Assembly (NCBI GenBank): GCA_014804285.1
Contig: JAAVAA010000040.1
Span: 15,097 to 47,431, forward strand
Direction of reading: 5' to 3'
DNA from: Lachnospiraceae bacterium
GTDB taxonomy: Bacteria > Bacillota > Clostridia > Lachnospirales > Lachnospiraceae
Length of the DNA: 32,335 nucleotides
Part shown: positions 16,936 through 26,083 of the stretch, piece after piece
How positions within the stretch are numbered: the stretch's first letter is position 1
Layout of the letters: every line of letters begins with the position of its first letter
The notes under the pieces: model-generated
Told to the model about the DNA's origin: nothing
The model's input: only the letters and a program-made list of their open reading frames with translations
Databases searched by the model: none
Made by a program: the position numbers and the translations under genes

Positions 16936-18447
16936 ATGTCAAAAAAAATAATATGTTTAATTCTAGCAATAGGAGTGGCTATATCATTATTAGCCTGTGG
17001 AGATGATAAATCGGAATTGTATGAATGTTCAGTTGATGGTTGCACTGAACAAGTATACAAAAATGGCTTATGTCCAGATCATTATGTCGAAATTAATGGT
17101 GAGTTAGATGTCAATGATGCAGAAGAGAAAACAATTGAAAAAGAAAGAAAAGAGGCTGCATACAAGGTAAGTACTACTGAAAATGATACCGACATTGGCT
17201 TGAAAAATATAAAGTTTGACACAGCAAAAGGAGATTTAAGTAATACAGAAAAACTGGTAGCCGAATACTTTAATAAAGATTATTTGTTTGTAAATAGCAT
17301 CGAGGCTTTACAGCGGTATAATAAGATATTTGATGGTTCTCTTATTCAGAGTTATGTATATATTGATAAGGTTATTTCGTATGAGGGTGATGATTATAAA
17401 TTACTTGTGTATCTAATAAATAATTCAAATGAATTGGCATATGAGTACACTGGTGAGACATTTGCTATGCCATCACGTAGAATGATTATTTCTGGAACTA
17501 CTGGTGATAGTAGATTTATTGAGGGCGATATCATTCAGATTAATGGCCGATATCTTGGGGTTACAACGGAAACTGTAGATGGCGAGAGTATTACTGTCCC
17601 TAATATTAATGTATATAAGGCTTATATGTATGATCCTAATGATGAAGCAGGTTGGTGGTATGTTGAGACACCCTCAAGATTTGACAAATTACAAGTGAAA
17701 GAAATTGCAAAATGTATTTTTGGCGATAATATAACGATACGAAATGATGAACCAGCCGACTATGGTGTTGAATCTGAAGATTACTACGGTTCTGATATAG
17801 AGAATTATAATGGTCCATGTTATGTATGTGAATTAGATAATCAGTCGAATGCTAAGTTCTCAAAGTATTTCTTCAATGAACGTTATGGAACAATGACTGA
17901 TGCAGTTCATGATAATTATGAATTGTCATTTTCAGGTGATTTCAAGCATTTTTATTTATTTATGTATGATGGAGGGATGGAAACTCTCACTCTTGAGTAT
18001 TATGACAATAATTTGAATAAGATATGGAAAAGAGAGTTTGAAAACACATCATCAGCTTCATATGATGTTACAAAAAATAATATATATCTTGTAGCAAATA
18101 ATGAATTCTATGTAATTAATACTGAAACTGGGGAAGACACATTTGCAAGTACATATATTGGAGACAAGCTTGACATAAGAAAATTCGAGAATGGTGTATT
18201 AACAATTTCTGATAAAAAAGCAGACGCATTTATGTATATGGGGCTAGACGGAAATGTTTTGTGGAGAGCAGATGCCAATGATGATATTCCAGAATATTCA
18301 TTTATTCAAGCTCAGGAAATTAATGATAGAATAGTTCTTTCAATAGAATCTTATGGTTCTTCTTATTATTATGTAATTGATAAAAATGATGGAACAATAA
18401 TATATAGTGGCTCTGTAGACACGCCTAACTTTAGACAGTATGGTTAA
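16936..18447 (+). CDS. Secreted lipoprotein with a Cys/His cluster, unknown function
   Basis: MSKKIICLILAIGVAISLLACGDD signal with lipobox LLAC; RBS AGGAGG; 'YECSVDGCTEQVYKNGLCPDHY' metal-binding-like; C-terminal 'GLDGNVLWRAD' and 'YYYVIDKNDGTIIY' beta-propeller-like repeats. Confidence 0.7.
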   Translation: MSKKIICLILAIGVAISLLACGDDKSELYECSVDGCTEQVYKNGLCPDHYVEINGELDVNDAEEKTIEKERKEAAYKVSTTENDTDIGLKNIKFDTAKGDLSNTEKLVAEYFNKDYLFVNSIEALQRYNKIFDGSLIQSYVYIDKVISYEGDDYKLLVYLINNSNELAYEYTGETFAMPSRRMIISGTTGDSRFIEGDIIQINGRYLGVTTETVDGESITVPNINVYKAYMYDPNDEAGWWYVETPSRFDKLQVKEIAKCIFGDNITIRNDEPADYGVESEDYYGSDIENYNGPCYVCELDNQSNAKFSKYFFNERYGTMTDAVHDNYELSFSGDFKHFYLFMYDGGMETLTLEYYDNNLNKIWKREFENTSSASYDVTKNNIYLVANNEFYVINTETGEDTFASTYIGDKLDIRKFENGVLTISDKKADAFMYMGLDGNVLWRADANDDIPEYSFIQAQEINDRIVLSIESYGSSYYYVIDKNDGTIIYSGSVDTPNFRQYG

Positions 18448-18470
18448 TTAGAATATAAAATTGGGAAATG

Positions 18471-18498
18471 GGTGAGATGTTCTTGATGAACACTCACC
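18471..18498 (+). terminator. Hairpin terminator after the lipoprotein gene
   Basis: GGTGAGaTGTTC-ttgat-GAACACTCACC, 11-bp stem with one bulge, 23 nt after the stop codon. Confidence 0.5.
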
Positions 18499-19050
18499 TA
18501 ATTGCTTATGTGACACGGGGCAAAGGAATCAGCATCAAAGAAATACTATAACCCAATTGAGGATTTGGTAGGGTAAAATATGAAAACATACATTCTCTTA
18601 TAATGTTCTGTTGTTAAAATCCATACCACATTGTTATCGAATACATTAGGAAAATATTAATCTTTTTCAGCATAACAATTAATTTTATATATGTTGCATT
18701 ATTCATCTGGTACGTTTTAAGTGTTCATAAATATCGTCTGTCAGGTAAACATTATCTCGATTTACATTTATTTTCAATTAAATTCATTTTCTTGCTTTAA
18801 TTCTGATCGGTCAGAAAAATCATAATCTATTTTTATTGGGTACACAATTCCGAAAAAGAAAATTAAAAAAAGAACTGACTATATTGTCAGATACCTTACC
18901 TCATTCATATAGCTTCCACATAAACATGAACAAGTTTTTTTACACCGTATATGATGTGTATAAAAAGATATATTCTATAAATAGTGCTAGATGACAGATA
19001 GCCAACGGTAGTCTATGATGTGATGAATGTAAAAGGGAAGGAGGGAACTA

Positions 19051-19167
19051 ATGGGGAAAACAAAAGTAGTAGAAAGTATTTTAAAAATAATTTCGGCACT
19101 GGTTGCCGCAGCCATGTCTGTTGTCAAATTATTTGATACCATTAACAAGACAAAAAAGGAAGCGTAA
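19051..19167 (+). CDS. 38-aa hydrophobic/amphipathic small protein
   Basis: MGKTKVVESILKIISALVAAAMSVVKLFDTINKTKKEA* with strong RBS gggaaggaggg. Below the ORF-track cutoff. Confidence 0.55.
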   Translation: MGKTKVVESILKIISALVAAAMSVVKLFDTINKTKKEA

Positions 19168-19189
19168 CAGAATAAATGACTTAGTAAGA

Positions 19190-19209
19190 GGATTTCCATG
19201 TGGAAATCC
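19190..19209. promoter_or_regulatory. Perfect hairpin upstream of the DUF932 gene
   Basis: GGATTTCC-ATGT-GGAAATCC. Confidence 0.4.
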
Positions 19210-19272
19210 ATTGTTTATTTATTATTCCGTTGCGTTAATCAGAAAAATGAAAGTGATAAGGAGAGATTTGAA

Positions 19273-20205
19273 ATGGCACATATGATTGAACAGATGTTTT
19301 CGGTAAGGGAAAAACCATGGCATGGGCTTGGCACTATTGTTATGGAAGCACCAGCATCAGCAGATGCACTCCGGCTTGCAGGGCTGGGCTGGAATGTGGT
19401 GCAGGAGCCGATCTATACTAGTTCAAAAGAGAAAGTGGAGGGGTATAAATTAAATATAAGGGATTCTGACAGGAAAGTGCTGGGTGTGGTATCCGACCGC
19501 TACAGGGTAGTACAAAACGTGGATGCATTTAGTTTTACTGATGGACTACTCGGACAGGGTGTCCGCTATGAGACTGCTGGATCATTACAGAATGGCAAAA
19601 GGGTATGGCTTCTCGCAAAGCTTCCGAAAGAATATATCATCGCAGGGGAAAGGGTCAGCCCCTATCTTGTTTTTTCCAACACCCATGATGGTTCAAGCTC
19701 TGTAAAGGTAGCCATTACCCCGGTAAGAGTAGTCTGCAATAATACGCTCAATTTAGCATTAGACACAGCAAAAAGGAGTTTTTCTATGATCCATACAGGG
19801 AATGTGCAGGACAAGATACAGGAAGCAAAGGATACGCTCTTCATGACAGAAAAGTACATGGATAATCTGGGCGTTGAATTTGAGCAGCTCCGTAGGCAGA
19901 AAGTGACAGACGCACAGGTGAAGGAATATGTTGAACTTTTATTACCAATGGAGGAAGAGCCTACTGCAATGCAGGTTAAGAACACCCAGCGACTTCGCCA
20001 GGATATGATGAAGCGGTATTATGATGCACCTGACCTGCAGAAAGTGGGGAACAATGCATACAGGTTCATTAATGCGGTGTCAGACTTTGCGACACACAGC
20101 GCACCTTTACGCAGGACTGCAAATTATAATGAGAACCTGTTTGCACGTACGGTTGACGGAAACCCATTGATCGACAAGGCATACCAGCTTGTGAAGGCTG
20201 CCTGA
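19273..20205 (+). CDS. DUF932 domain phage/plasmid-like protein
   Basis: 'MIEQMFSVREKPWHGLGTIVMEAPASADALRLAGLGWNV', 'VFSNTHDGSSSVKVAITPVRVVCNNTLNLAL'. Confidence 0.9.
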   Translation: MAHMIEQMFSVREKPWHGLGTIVMEAPASADALRLAGLGWNVVQEPIYTSSKEKVEGYKLNIRDSDRKVLGVVSDRYRVVQNVDAFSFTDGLLGQGVRYETAGSLQNGKRVWLLAKLPKEYIIAGERVSPYLVFSNTHDGSSSVKVAITPVRVVCNNTLNLALDTAKRSFSMIHTGNVQDKIQEAKDTLFMTEKYMDNLGVEFEQLRRQKVTDAQVKEYVELLLPMEEEPTAMQVKNTQRLRQDMMKRYYDAPDLQKVGNNAYRFINAVSDFATHSAPLRRTANYNENLFARTVDGNPLIDKAYQLVKAA

Positions 20206-20431
20206 CCAGCAGATGCAATGGAAAAGTATATGCAGTGCTGATGGAGATTACTGATCGTGAAGTGTTTGGTGTATATATTGAAAGGTCTAAAACCTTTTGG
20301 CCTTATGGAAACGGAAAGGGAAATAGCATATCACGAAACAAGAACTGGGAAATATATGCATCACAAAACAAGAATTTCTGTACCAGACAGCATATATGGA
20401 AAGGAAAAAGAAATAAAAATGACAGAGGTAT

Positions 20432-20469
20432 GGGGATAGTGGAGACTGTTCTGGTCTTTCACTATCCTC
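20432..20469 (+). promoter_or_regulatory. Strong leader hairpin upstream of the YqaJ exonuclease gene
   Basis: GGGGATAGTG ... CACTATCCTC, ~10-bp stem with one G.U, 33 nt before the ATG at 20502. Confidence 0.45.
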
Positions 20470-20501
20470 ATTATCTTTGTGGTGAAAAAAGGAGGCATAT
20501 T

Positions 20502-21431
20502 ATGTTTGAAAAAATACCATTGGCAGGAGTAGATCATACTGGATGGCTTCATCTAAGGAAAACTGGCATCGGGGGTTCTGATGCAGGTGCAATCTGTGGC
20601 GTAAACCCTTACAGCAGTGCAATGAAGGTTTTTAAAGATAAGACCAGTGATGAAGTTGAGGCTCAGGAAAATGAAGCAATCAGAATCGGGCATGACCTTG
20701 AGGATTATGTTGCACAGAGATTTACTGAAGCGACAGGATTAAAGGTGAGGAAATCAAATTATATGTATCGGAGCGTGGAGCATCCGTTCATGATCGCAGA
20801 TGTTGACCGATTTGTAGTCGGGGAGGATGCAGGTCTGGAATGCAAGACAGCCAGCGCTTATAATGCGGACAAATGGGCAGATGGTAATATTCCGCTTCAT
20901 TATATTATGCAGTGTTACCATTATATGGCGGTCACTGGGAAACGCACATGGTACATAGCGGCGGTCATCTTAGGCAGGGAATTTACATACCGGAAATTAG
21001 AATGGGATGATGCATTGGTGGAGCGTCTGATAGCCATAGAGGATAATTTTTGGAATAACCATGTCATCTCGGGAACTATCCCGCCACCGGATGGAAGCAA
21101 GGCTTGTGATGAGGTGATCCAGCAGTATTTCCATACGGCGAAAAAGGAAAGCATAATTAAGCTGGTAGGGTTTGATGAAAAACTGAGAAGACGTGAGGAG
21201 CTCCTTGGTTTTATTTCTGAATTACAGGAAGAACAGAAACAGATCGAACAGGAAGTGAAGCTGTTCATGCAGGATAACGAATATGCAAACAGTGAACATT
21301 TTCGTGTCTCATGGAAGAACGTTGATTCCACGAAGCTGGACACAGGGCGGATCAAAGAGGAAATACCAGAGATCTATGCGGATTATGGTAAGGTTTCCCA
21401 TTGCAGGAAGTTTGTAGTAAAAGTGGCATAA
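20502..21431 (+). CDS. YqaJ-like viral recombinase / lambda-type exonuclease
   Basis: 'WLHLRKTGIGGSDAGAICGVNPYSSAMKVFKDKT', 'RIGHDLEDYVAQRF', 'MIADVDRFVVGEDAGLECKTAS', 'HYIMQCYHYMAVTG'. RBS GGAGG at 20491. Confidence 0.93.
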   Translation: MFEKIPLAGVDHTGWLHLRKTGIGGSDAGAICGVNPYSSAMKVFKDKTSDEVEAQENEAIRIGHDLEDYVAQRFTEATGLKVRKSNYMYRSVEHPFMIADVDRFVVGEDAGLECKTASAYNADKWADGNIPLHYIMQCYHYMAVTGKRTWYIAAVILGREFTYRKLEWDDALVERLIAIEDNFWNNHVISGTIPPPDGSKACDEVIQQYFHTAKKESIIKLVGFDEKLRRREELLGFISELQEEQKQIEQEVKLFMQDNEYANSEHFRVSWKNVDSTKLDTGRIKEEIPEIYADYGKVSHCRKFVVKVA

Positions 21432-21449
21432 AAAGGAAGGGAGAGAAAA

Positions 21450-22199
21450 ATGGAGAAAAATCTGATCAGGCTGCTTAAGGCGGATGAGATCGAATGCAGG
21501 GTGTCCATGATCAATGAAAGAGGCCTGAGCCTTTTGCTCTACAAAGATGCAAGGGTGGACCAGCGCATCCTTGATGAGACATTTGGTCCTTTCGGATGGA
21601 AGAGAAGCCATCAGTGTATTGATGGTAATCTCTATTGTACAGTAGAAATTTTAAATAAAGATACTGGAGAATGGGTATCGAAACAGGATGTCGGAACTAC
21701 TGGTTATACAGAAAAGGAGAAATCGCAGGCATCGGACAGCTTTAAGAGGGCTTGCTTTAACTGGGGGATCGGAAGGGAACTGTATTCTGCCCCTTTCGTA
21801 TGGATACCTGCCGGAAAAGTATCTATACAGGAAAAAGGCGGCAAATTATGCTGTTATGACCATTTTGAGGTCAAGTCCATTGGGTATAACAGTGACAGGG
21901 AAATATCCAGCCTTGTTATCGTAAATGATAAAGGGTCGGCGGTCTATGAACTGAAAGCAAAAGCGGATACTGGGAATAAGAAGGAAAAAGAGTCGCCAAA
22001 GCAGAACCAGAATAAAGTTTTACAGGAAAGCCGCCTTTCCAAGGAGCAGATGGATTCTTTAAAGGCGGAGCTTGGAAGGACTGGTGTTGCGATGGAAGAT
22101 GTCAAGGAGCGGTATAAGATACAGACACCGGAGACAATGGGTGAGGAATTATACAAAAAAGTGATGGCTGCACTGTCAAAGACAAAGTCAGCGGCGTAA
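21450..22199 (+). CDS. Rad52/Sak-like single-strand annealing protein
   Basis: 'LRLLKADEIECRVSMINERGLSLLLYKDARVDQRILDETFGPFGWKRSHQ' and 'KEKSQASDSFKRACFNWGIGRELYSAPFVWI'; next to a YqaJ-like nuclease. Confidence 0.82.
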   Translation: MEKNLIRLLKADEIECRVSMINERGLSLLLYKDARVDQRILDETFGPFGWKRSHQCIDGNLYCTVEILNKDTGEWVSKQDVGTTGYTEKEKSQASDSFKRACFNWGIGRELYSAPFVWIPAGKVSIQEKGGKLCCYDHFEVKSIGYNSDREISSLVIVNDKGSAVYELKAKADTGNKKEKESPKQNQNKVLQESRLSKEQMDSLKAELGRTGVAMEDVKERYKIQTPETMGEELYKKVMAALSKTKSAA

Positions 22200-22211
22200 A
22201 GGAGGAAAGCA

Positions 22212-23108
22212 ATGGATTATGATGAGTTCAAGGAAGAAGTTTTAAAGGAATTGAGAGAAACGCATGGGGATGGGATGGAAATAACATTATTAAAGGTAAA
22301 GAAGACTAACGGTGCAGATTATGAAGGCGTAAGTTTCCGGGTCAAAGAAGCTGGGGATGGCATAACAGCATCAGCTATTTTCAGGATTGCTCTTCTTTAT
22401 GATGAATATGTTGAGGGGGAAATGGATATCGCTGCCTGTGCAGAGGCATTGTGGGAGGCACATGAAAAGAGTAAGAATCTGGAAGGTCTGCAGCAGTTCG
22501 TGGAAAGCATCCCGAGCTGGGAGACCACCAGAAGGAACGTATACCCGGCTCTGTTGTCAATGGAGAAGAATATAGACCTGCTGCCTAAACTTGTAGTATT
22601 CCCGATGCTGGACCTTGCGGTGATATTTGTCATCCGTAGGGAAATGACTGGTGGCGGAGACAGCATTGTGAAGATCACTACGGAGCTGTTAGAGGATTAT
22701 GGAATCAGCAGGCAGGAGCTTTATGATGCTGCCATGGAAAATTTAAAGAATGATGGTTACTACTTCCAGGACATGGATGATGTTGTGAGAGAAATTTCCC
22801 TGCTGGACGATGCGGAAAAACCAATGGGAACAGGTATGTATATTTTGTCAAATTCATCTAAACTGTATGGGGCTGCAGGGATCTTGGACAAGGATCTGGT
22901 AAATGAATTTGCCAAGGGCAGGGATATGTATATCTTACCTTCATCAGTGCATGAGACAATCTTTGTTTCTACTGAGAAATACTGTGCTGAGGAATTAGAC
23001 CAGATGGTGGCAGAGATCAATGAACTAGAGGTGCTTAAGGAAGAGCGGCTTGTTGACCACTGCTATTTTTATGATGGAAAAACAGGCGAGATCAGGATGA
23101 GACCATGA
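22212..23108 (+). CDS. DUF5688 family protein
   Basis: 298 aa. 'GADYEGVSFRVKEAGDGITASAIFRIALLYDEYVEGEMDIAACAEALWEAHE' matches my memory of DUF5688. RBS AAAGGAGG. Confidence 0.75.
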   Translation: MDYDEFKEEVLKELRETHGDGMEITLLKVKKTNGADYEGVSFRVKEAGDGITASAIFRIALLYDEYVEGEMDIAACAEALWEAHEKSKNLEGLQQFVESIPSWETTRRNVYPALLSMEKNIDLLPKLVVFPMLDLAVIFVIRREMTGGGDSIVKITTELLEDYGISRQELYDAAMENLKNDGYYFQDMDDVVREISLLDDAEKPMGTGMYILSNSSKLYGAAGILDKDLVNEFAKGRDMYILPSSVHETIFVSTEKYCAEELDQMVAEINELEVLKEERLVDHCYFYDGKTGEIRMRP

Positions 23109-23120
23109 CCCATAGTGGAA

Positions 23121-23150
23121 AGGCTGGGGAGATTATTATTTTCCCAGCCT
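23121..23150 (+). terminator. Intergenic hairpin
   Basis: AGGCTGGG-gagattattatttt-CCCAGCCT perfect 8-bp stem, no U-run. Confidence 0.35.
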
Positions 23151-23180
23151 GTAACAAGGGACAAAGTAGGGAGGTTTGCT

Positions 23181-23486
23181 ATGGTGGATCAGGATTATGG
23201 GAGATATAGTGACATATTCATATTTATCCCAGAAAAAAGGCAGGTCATCCGTATTGCCGAAGGGTGTGGTGATAATCTTTTATGGGAAGATATTGAAAAT
23301 GGGTATGTGGATTACATTTACTATGCACAGCATGAACTTAATGTTGATATACCGGAAGTGGACGGTGGGATGGTACTGTTGGAAGAACCGTTGAGGGATA
23401 AGTACCAATGTATGGCAGACTGCATACCGGATGTGCTGGACATGGCATATGGCAGTCGTATAATCAGGTACATAGCATTGGCTTAG
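23181..23486 (+). CDS. Hypothetical protein
   Basis: From ATG 23181 with GGGAGG upstream: MVDQDYGRYSDIFIFIPEKRQVIRIAEGCGDNLLWEDIENGYVDYIYY... Confidence 0.6.
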   Translation: MVDQDYGRYSDIFIFIPEKRQVIRIAEGCGDNLLWEDIENGYVDYIYYAQHELNVDIPEVDGGMVLLEEPLRDKYQCMADCIPDVLDMAYGSRIIRYIALA

Positions 23487-23633
23487 GGAGTGTAGCATGG
23501 AAATGAGACGATATTGAGGAATTTGGTGAATGGTGTTACTACAGGGATTTTTAAGGAAAAACGGATTGTGTGTCGGCATATGGTAAGGTATAATAACCTA
23601 AAATCATAAGAAGATAGAGGGATGGCGGTGGAT

Positions 23634-23792
23634 ATGGATAAAGAGAATGACAAGAGAAAAGCCCAAATGGCGCTTGTAGGTATCCTAAGCATGGAAAAAA
23701 GGCTGCCGGAGGATTTCGACTTAAAAAAGGAACTTAATATGGCAAGGGATGAAAAGTATAGCGACTTTGATTTGGAACAGGATATTACGTGA
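23634..23792 (+). CDS. Small hypothetical protein (52 aa)
   Basis: MDKENDKRKAQMALVGILSMEKRLPEDFDLKKELNMARDEKYSDFDLEQDIT*; preceded by GGGATGG; hydrophilic, below the ORF-track cutoff. Confidence 0.4.
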   Translation: MDKENDKRKAQMALVGILSMEKRLPEDFDLKKELNMARDEKYSDFDLEQDIT

Positions 23793-23887
23793 TTTCTAGT
23801 TTAAATCAATGCTCTGATGGGTAAAAATTCTATGAAAAAATGATGTTTTATGATATTATGAATACGAGAAGATGTATTTTAAGGTAG

Positions 23888-24799
23888 GTGAGAAGATTGG
23901 AAAAAATCAATATTGAAACGATAGGAAACATGAAACAGGAAAAGACAGAAATTGTGAAGCGTACAGTCAAGGACAGTGTATTTACAGATCTGTTCCAAGA
24001 TAAAAAATATTTGCTGCAATTGTATAAAGCCCTTCATCCGGAGGATAATGATGTTACAGAGGATAAACTGACGGATATTACAATCAAAAATGTTTTGACT
24101 GATAATATTTATAATGACCTTGGGTTCGTGGTGGGTGATAAACTGATGATCCTTGTGGAAGCACAGACCACATGGACAATGAATATCATAGTCAGAGGTT
24201 TGATGTATATGGTGCAGACCTGGCATGAATATTTGGGAAGGACAAAACAGAACCTTTATAAGAGCAAGAAGGTGAAGCTGCCAATGCCTGAACTCTATGT
24301 GATCTTTACAGGTGACAGGAAAACAAGACCATCTGAGGTTTCCCTTTCTCAGGAATTTTTTGGTGGTCAGGACTGTTGCATTGACGTGAAAGTAAAGATG
24401 ATATATGATGGCAAAGAAGGGGATATCATCAATCAGTATGTTTTGTTTACCCAAATATGTAATGAGCAGATAAAGTTACATGGTCGGAAAAAGGAAGCTA
24501 TTACGGAAGCAATCCGTATCTGCAAAGACCGGAATGTGCTTACAGGATACCTGAGTAAGAAGGAAAGCGAGGTTGTGGATATAATGATGGTATTATATGA
24601 TGAAGAAGAAATCATGCGCTCTTACGTGGAAAGTGAACGATATGAGGCTGGACAAGAAGCACGGTATGATGAAAAGATTGAAACAGCTAAAGAAATGATA
24701 GAGAACCATGAGCCGATAGAAAAGATCATCAAATACTCCCGGCTGCCAGAAGAGACTATTTTGGAATTGCAGAAGGAACAGGAACTACAGCCAGTATAG
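23888..24799 (+). CDS. Rpn-family PD-(D/E)XK nuclease / putative transposase
   Basis: 'RTVKDSVFTDLFQDKKYLLQLYKALHPEDNDVTEDKLTDITIKNVLTDNIYNDLGFVVGDKLMILVEAQTTWTMNIIVRGLMYMVQTWHEYL'. Exact start uncertain. Confidence 0.85.
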   Translation: MRRLEKINIETIGNMKQEKTEIVKRTVKDSVFTDLFQDKKYLLQLYKALHPEDNDVTEDKLTDITIKNVLTDNIYNDLGFVVGDKLMILVEAQTTWTMNIIVRGLMYMVQTWHEYLGRTKQNLYKSKKVKLPMPELYVIFTGDRKTRPSEVSLSQEFFGGQDCCIDVKVKMIYDGKEGDIINQYVLFTQICNEQIKLHGRKKEAITEAIRICKDRNVLTGYLSKKESEVVDIMMVLYDEEEIMRSYVESERYEAGQEARYDEKIETAKEMIENHEPIEKIIKYSRLPEETILELQKEQELQPV

Positions 24800-24826
24800 T
24801 TAAAGATAATATTAATATGGTATGAG

Positions 24827-24866
24827 AAGCAGGAAATCTTATTATGCAAGGTATCCTGCTTTTTTA
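24827..24866 (+). terminator. Intrinsic terminator after the Rpn gene
   Basis: AAGCAGGA ... TCCTGCTTTTTT. Confidence 0.65.
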
Positions 24867-24889
24867 TGTGTAGCTAAGATAAACAGAGT

Positions 24890-25024
24890 AATCAGTTCAA
24901 AAACGACCATTAATGGAACTGATTTTATAGGTTGGAGAATCTGCTTAAAATAGATGGTTTTGTGGGTGGTTTCGTTCCAGAATCCGTTCCAAAATCAAAG
25001 TCTTATATCTTATACGTTTTGGAA
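24890..25024. promoter_or_regulatory. Cluster of inverted/direct repeats upstream of the serine recombinase (candidate res-like site)
   Basis: AATCAGTTC(24890-24898)/GAACTGATT(24916-24924); CGTTCCA at 24973 and 24985; TTCCAAAA(24988-24995)/TTTTGGAA(25017-25024). Confidence 0.4.
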
Positions 25025-25052
25025 ACATCATTTATATAGGAAGGAATGGGTT

Positions 25053-25625
25053 ATGAAAAATTATATATTCGGATATGCAAGGGTATCTACAGAAGCCCAG
25101 AATCTTGACAGACAGATTGATGCCCTTAAAAAATATGGTGTTGATCATATTTACAATGAAAAAATGACTGGTACAAAAAAGAACCGTCCAGAACTGGATA
25201 AGATGCTGGATCGGATGACAGAGGGGGATACTGTTGTAATAGAATCATTGTCACGTCTTGGGAGAAGTACCAAAGATTTGATTGAACTGACGGAATTATT
25301 CCAGAGCAAGGGTGTCCATCTCGTGTCTCTGAAAGAAGCCATTGATACGAGTACTTCTACAGGGAAGCTTTTGTTTACCCTAATGAGTGCAATAGCCCAG
25401 TTTGAGCGTGATGTGATAGCCGATAGAACTCGTGAGGGATTGCGCTCAGCCAGAGCTAGGGGCAGAATGGGAGGGAGACCAAAAACAGATCCTAATATTA
25501 TTAAGAAAGCTGTTAAGTTGTATCGGACAGGACAGTATTCAATTAAGGAGATTGAGGAACTGACAGGAGTTAAGAAATCTACTCTTTATAGAAATCTAAA
25601 GATGGGTACAAATGAAGAGCGGTGA
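25053..25625 (+). CDS. Small serine recombinase (resolvase/invertase family)
   Basis: 'IFGYARVSTEAQNLDRQIDAL', 'DTVVIESLSRLGRSTKDLIEL', 'LFTLMSAIAQFERDVIADRTREGL', C-terminal HTH 'YSIKEIEELTGVKKSTLYRNL'. RBS AGGAAGG. Confidence 0.95.
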   Translation: MKNYIFGYARVSTEAQNLDRQIDALKKYGVDHIYNEKMTGTKKNRPELDKMLDRMTEGDTVVIESLSRLGRSTKDLIELTELFQSKGVHLVSLKEAIDTSTSTGKLLFTLMSAIAQFERDVIADRTREGLRSARARGRMGGRPKTDPNIIKKAVKLYRTGQYSIKEIEELTGVKKSTLYRNLKMGTNEER

Positions 25626-25630
25626 AATAT

Positions 25631-25886
25631 ATGGATAAAAATGGATTACTGGAAATCATTGCCGCATATAGGACTGGTGATGAGCTGGATGAAGTTCTGA
25701 ATAAGGATCAAGATTAGCAGAAAGCATTGCTACAGCAGAAGGAAATCTTTGCTATGTTAGAAGAAGTGAATCTTACAACAGAGCAGAAAAGAGTGTTTGA
25801 TCAGGCAATAGCAGCAAACAATCATACTGGTGCAGTGCATGGAGGATGGGATCAGGCTTCGAATGGAGATGGAAAAAATCATATAA
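25631..25886 (+). pseudogene. Decayed DUF6809-like gene
   Basis: MDKNGLLEIIAAYRTGDELDEVLNKDQD*QKALLQQKEIFAMLEEVNLTTEQKRVFDQAIAANNHTGA, then a shifted frame gives ...MEDGIRLRMEMEKII*. One in-frame TAG (25715) plus an apparent frameshift near 25845. Confidence 0.5.
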
Positions 25887-26083
25887 CTGAAAGAAGGACG
25901 GAGCAATTCTGTTCTTCTTTTTTTACATTTTGCAATTATTAATACCTGTTTTGTATAGAATAATTCATATGTATTGATTTGGTAATGGTTTAGCACTATA
26001 ATTGATGTAGAAGATGAAAATTATATGGGATATGAAGTATGGACTAGTAATCCCAAAAGAGATATTTGGCAAAGGAGATTATT

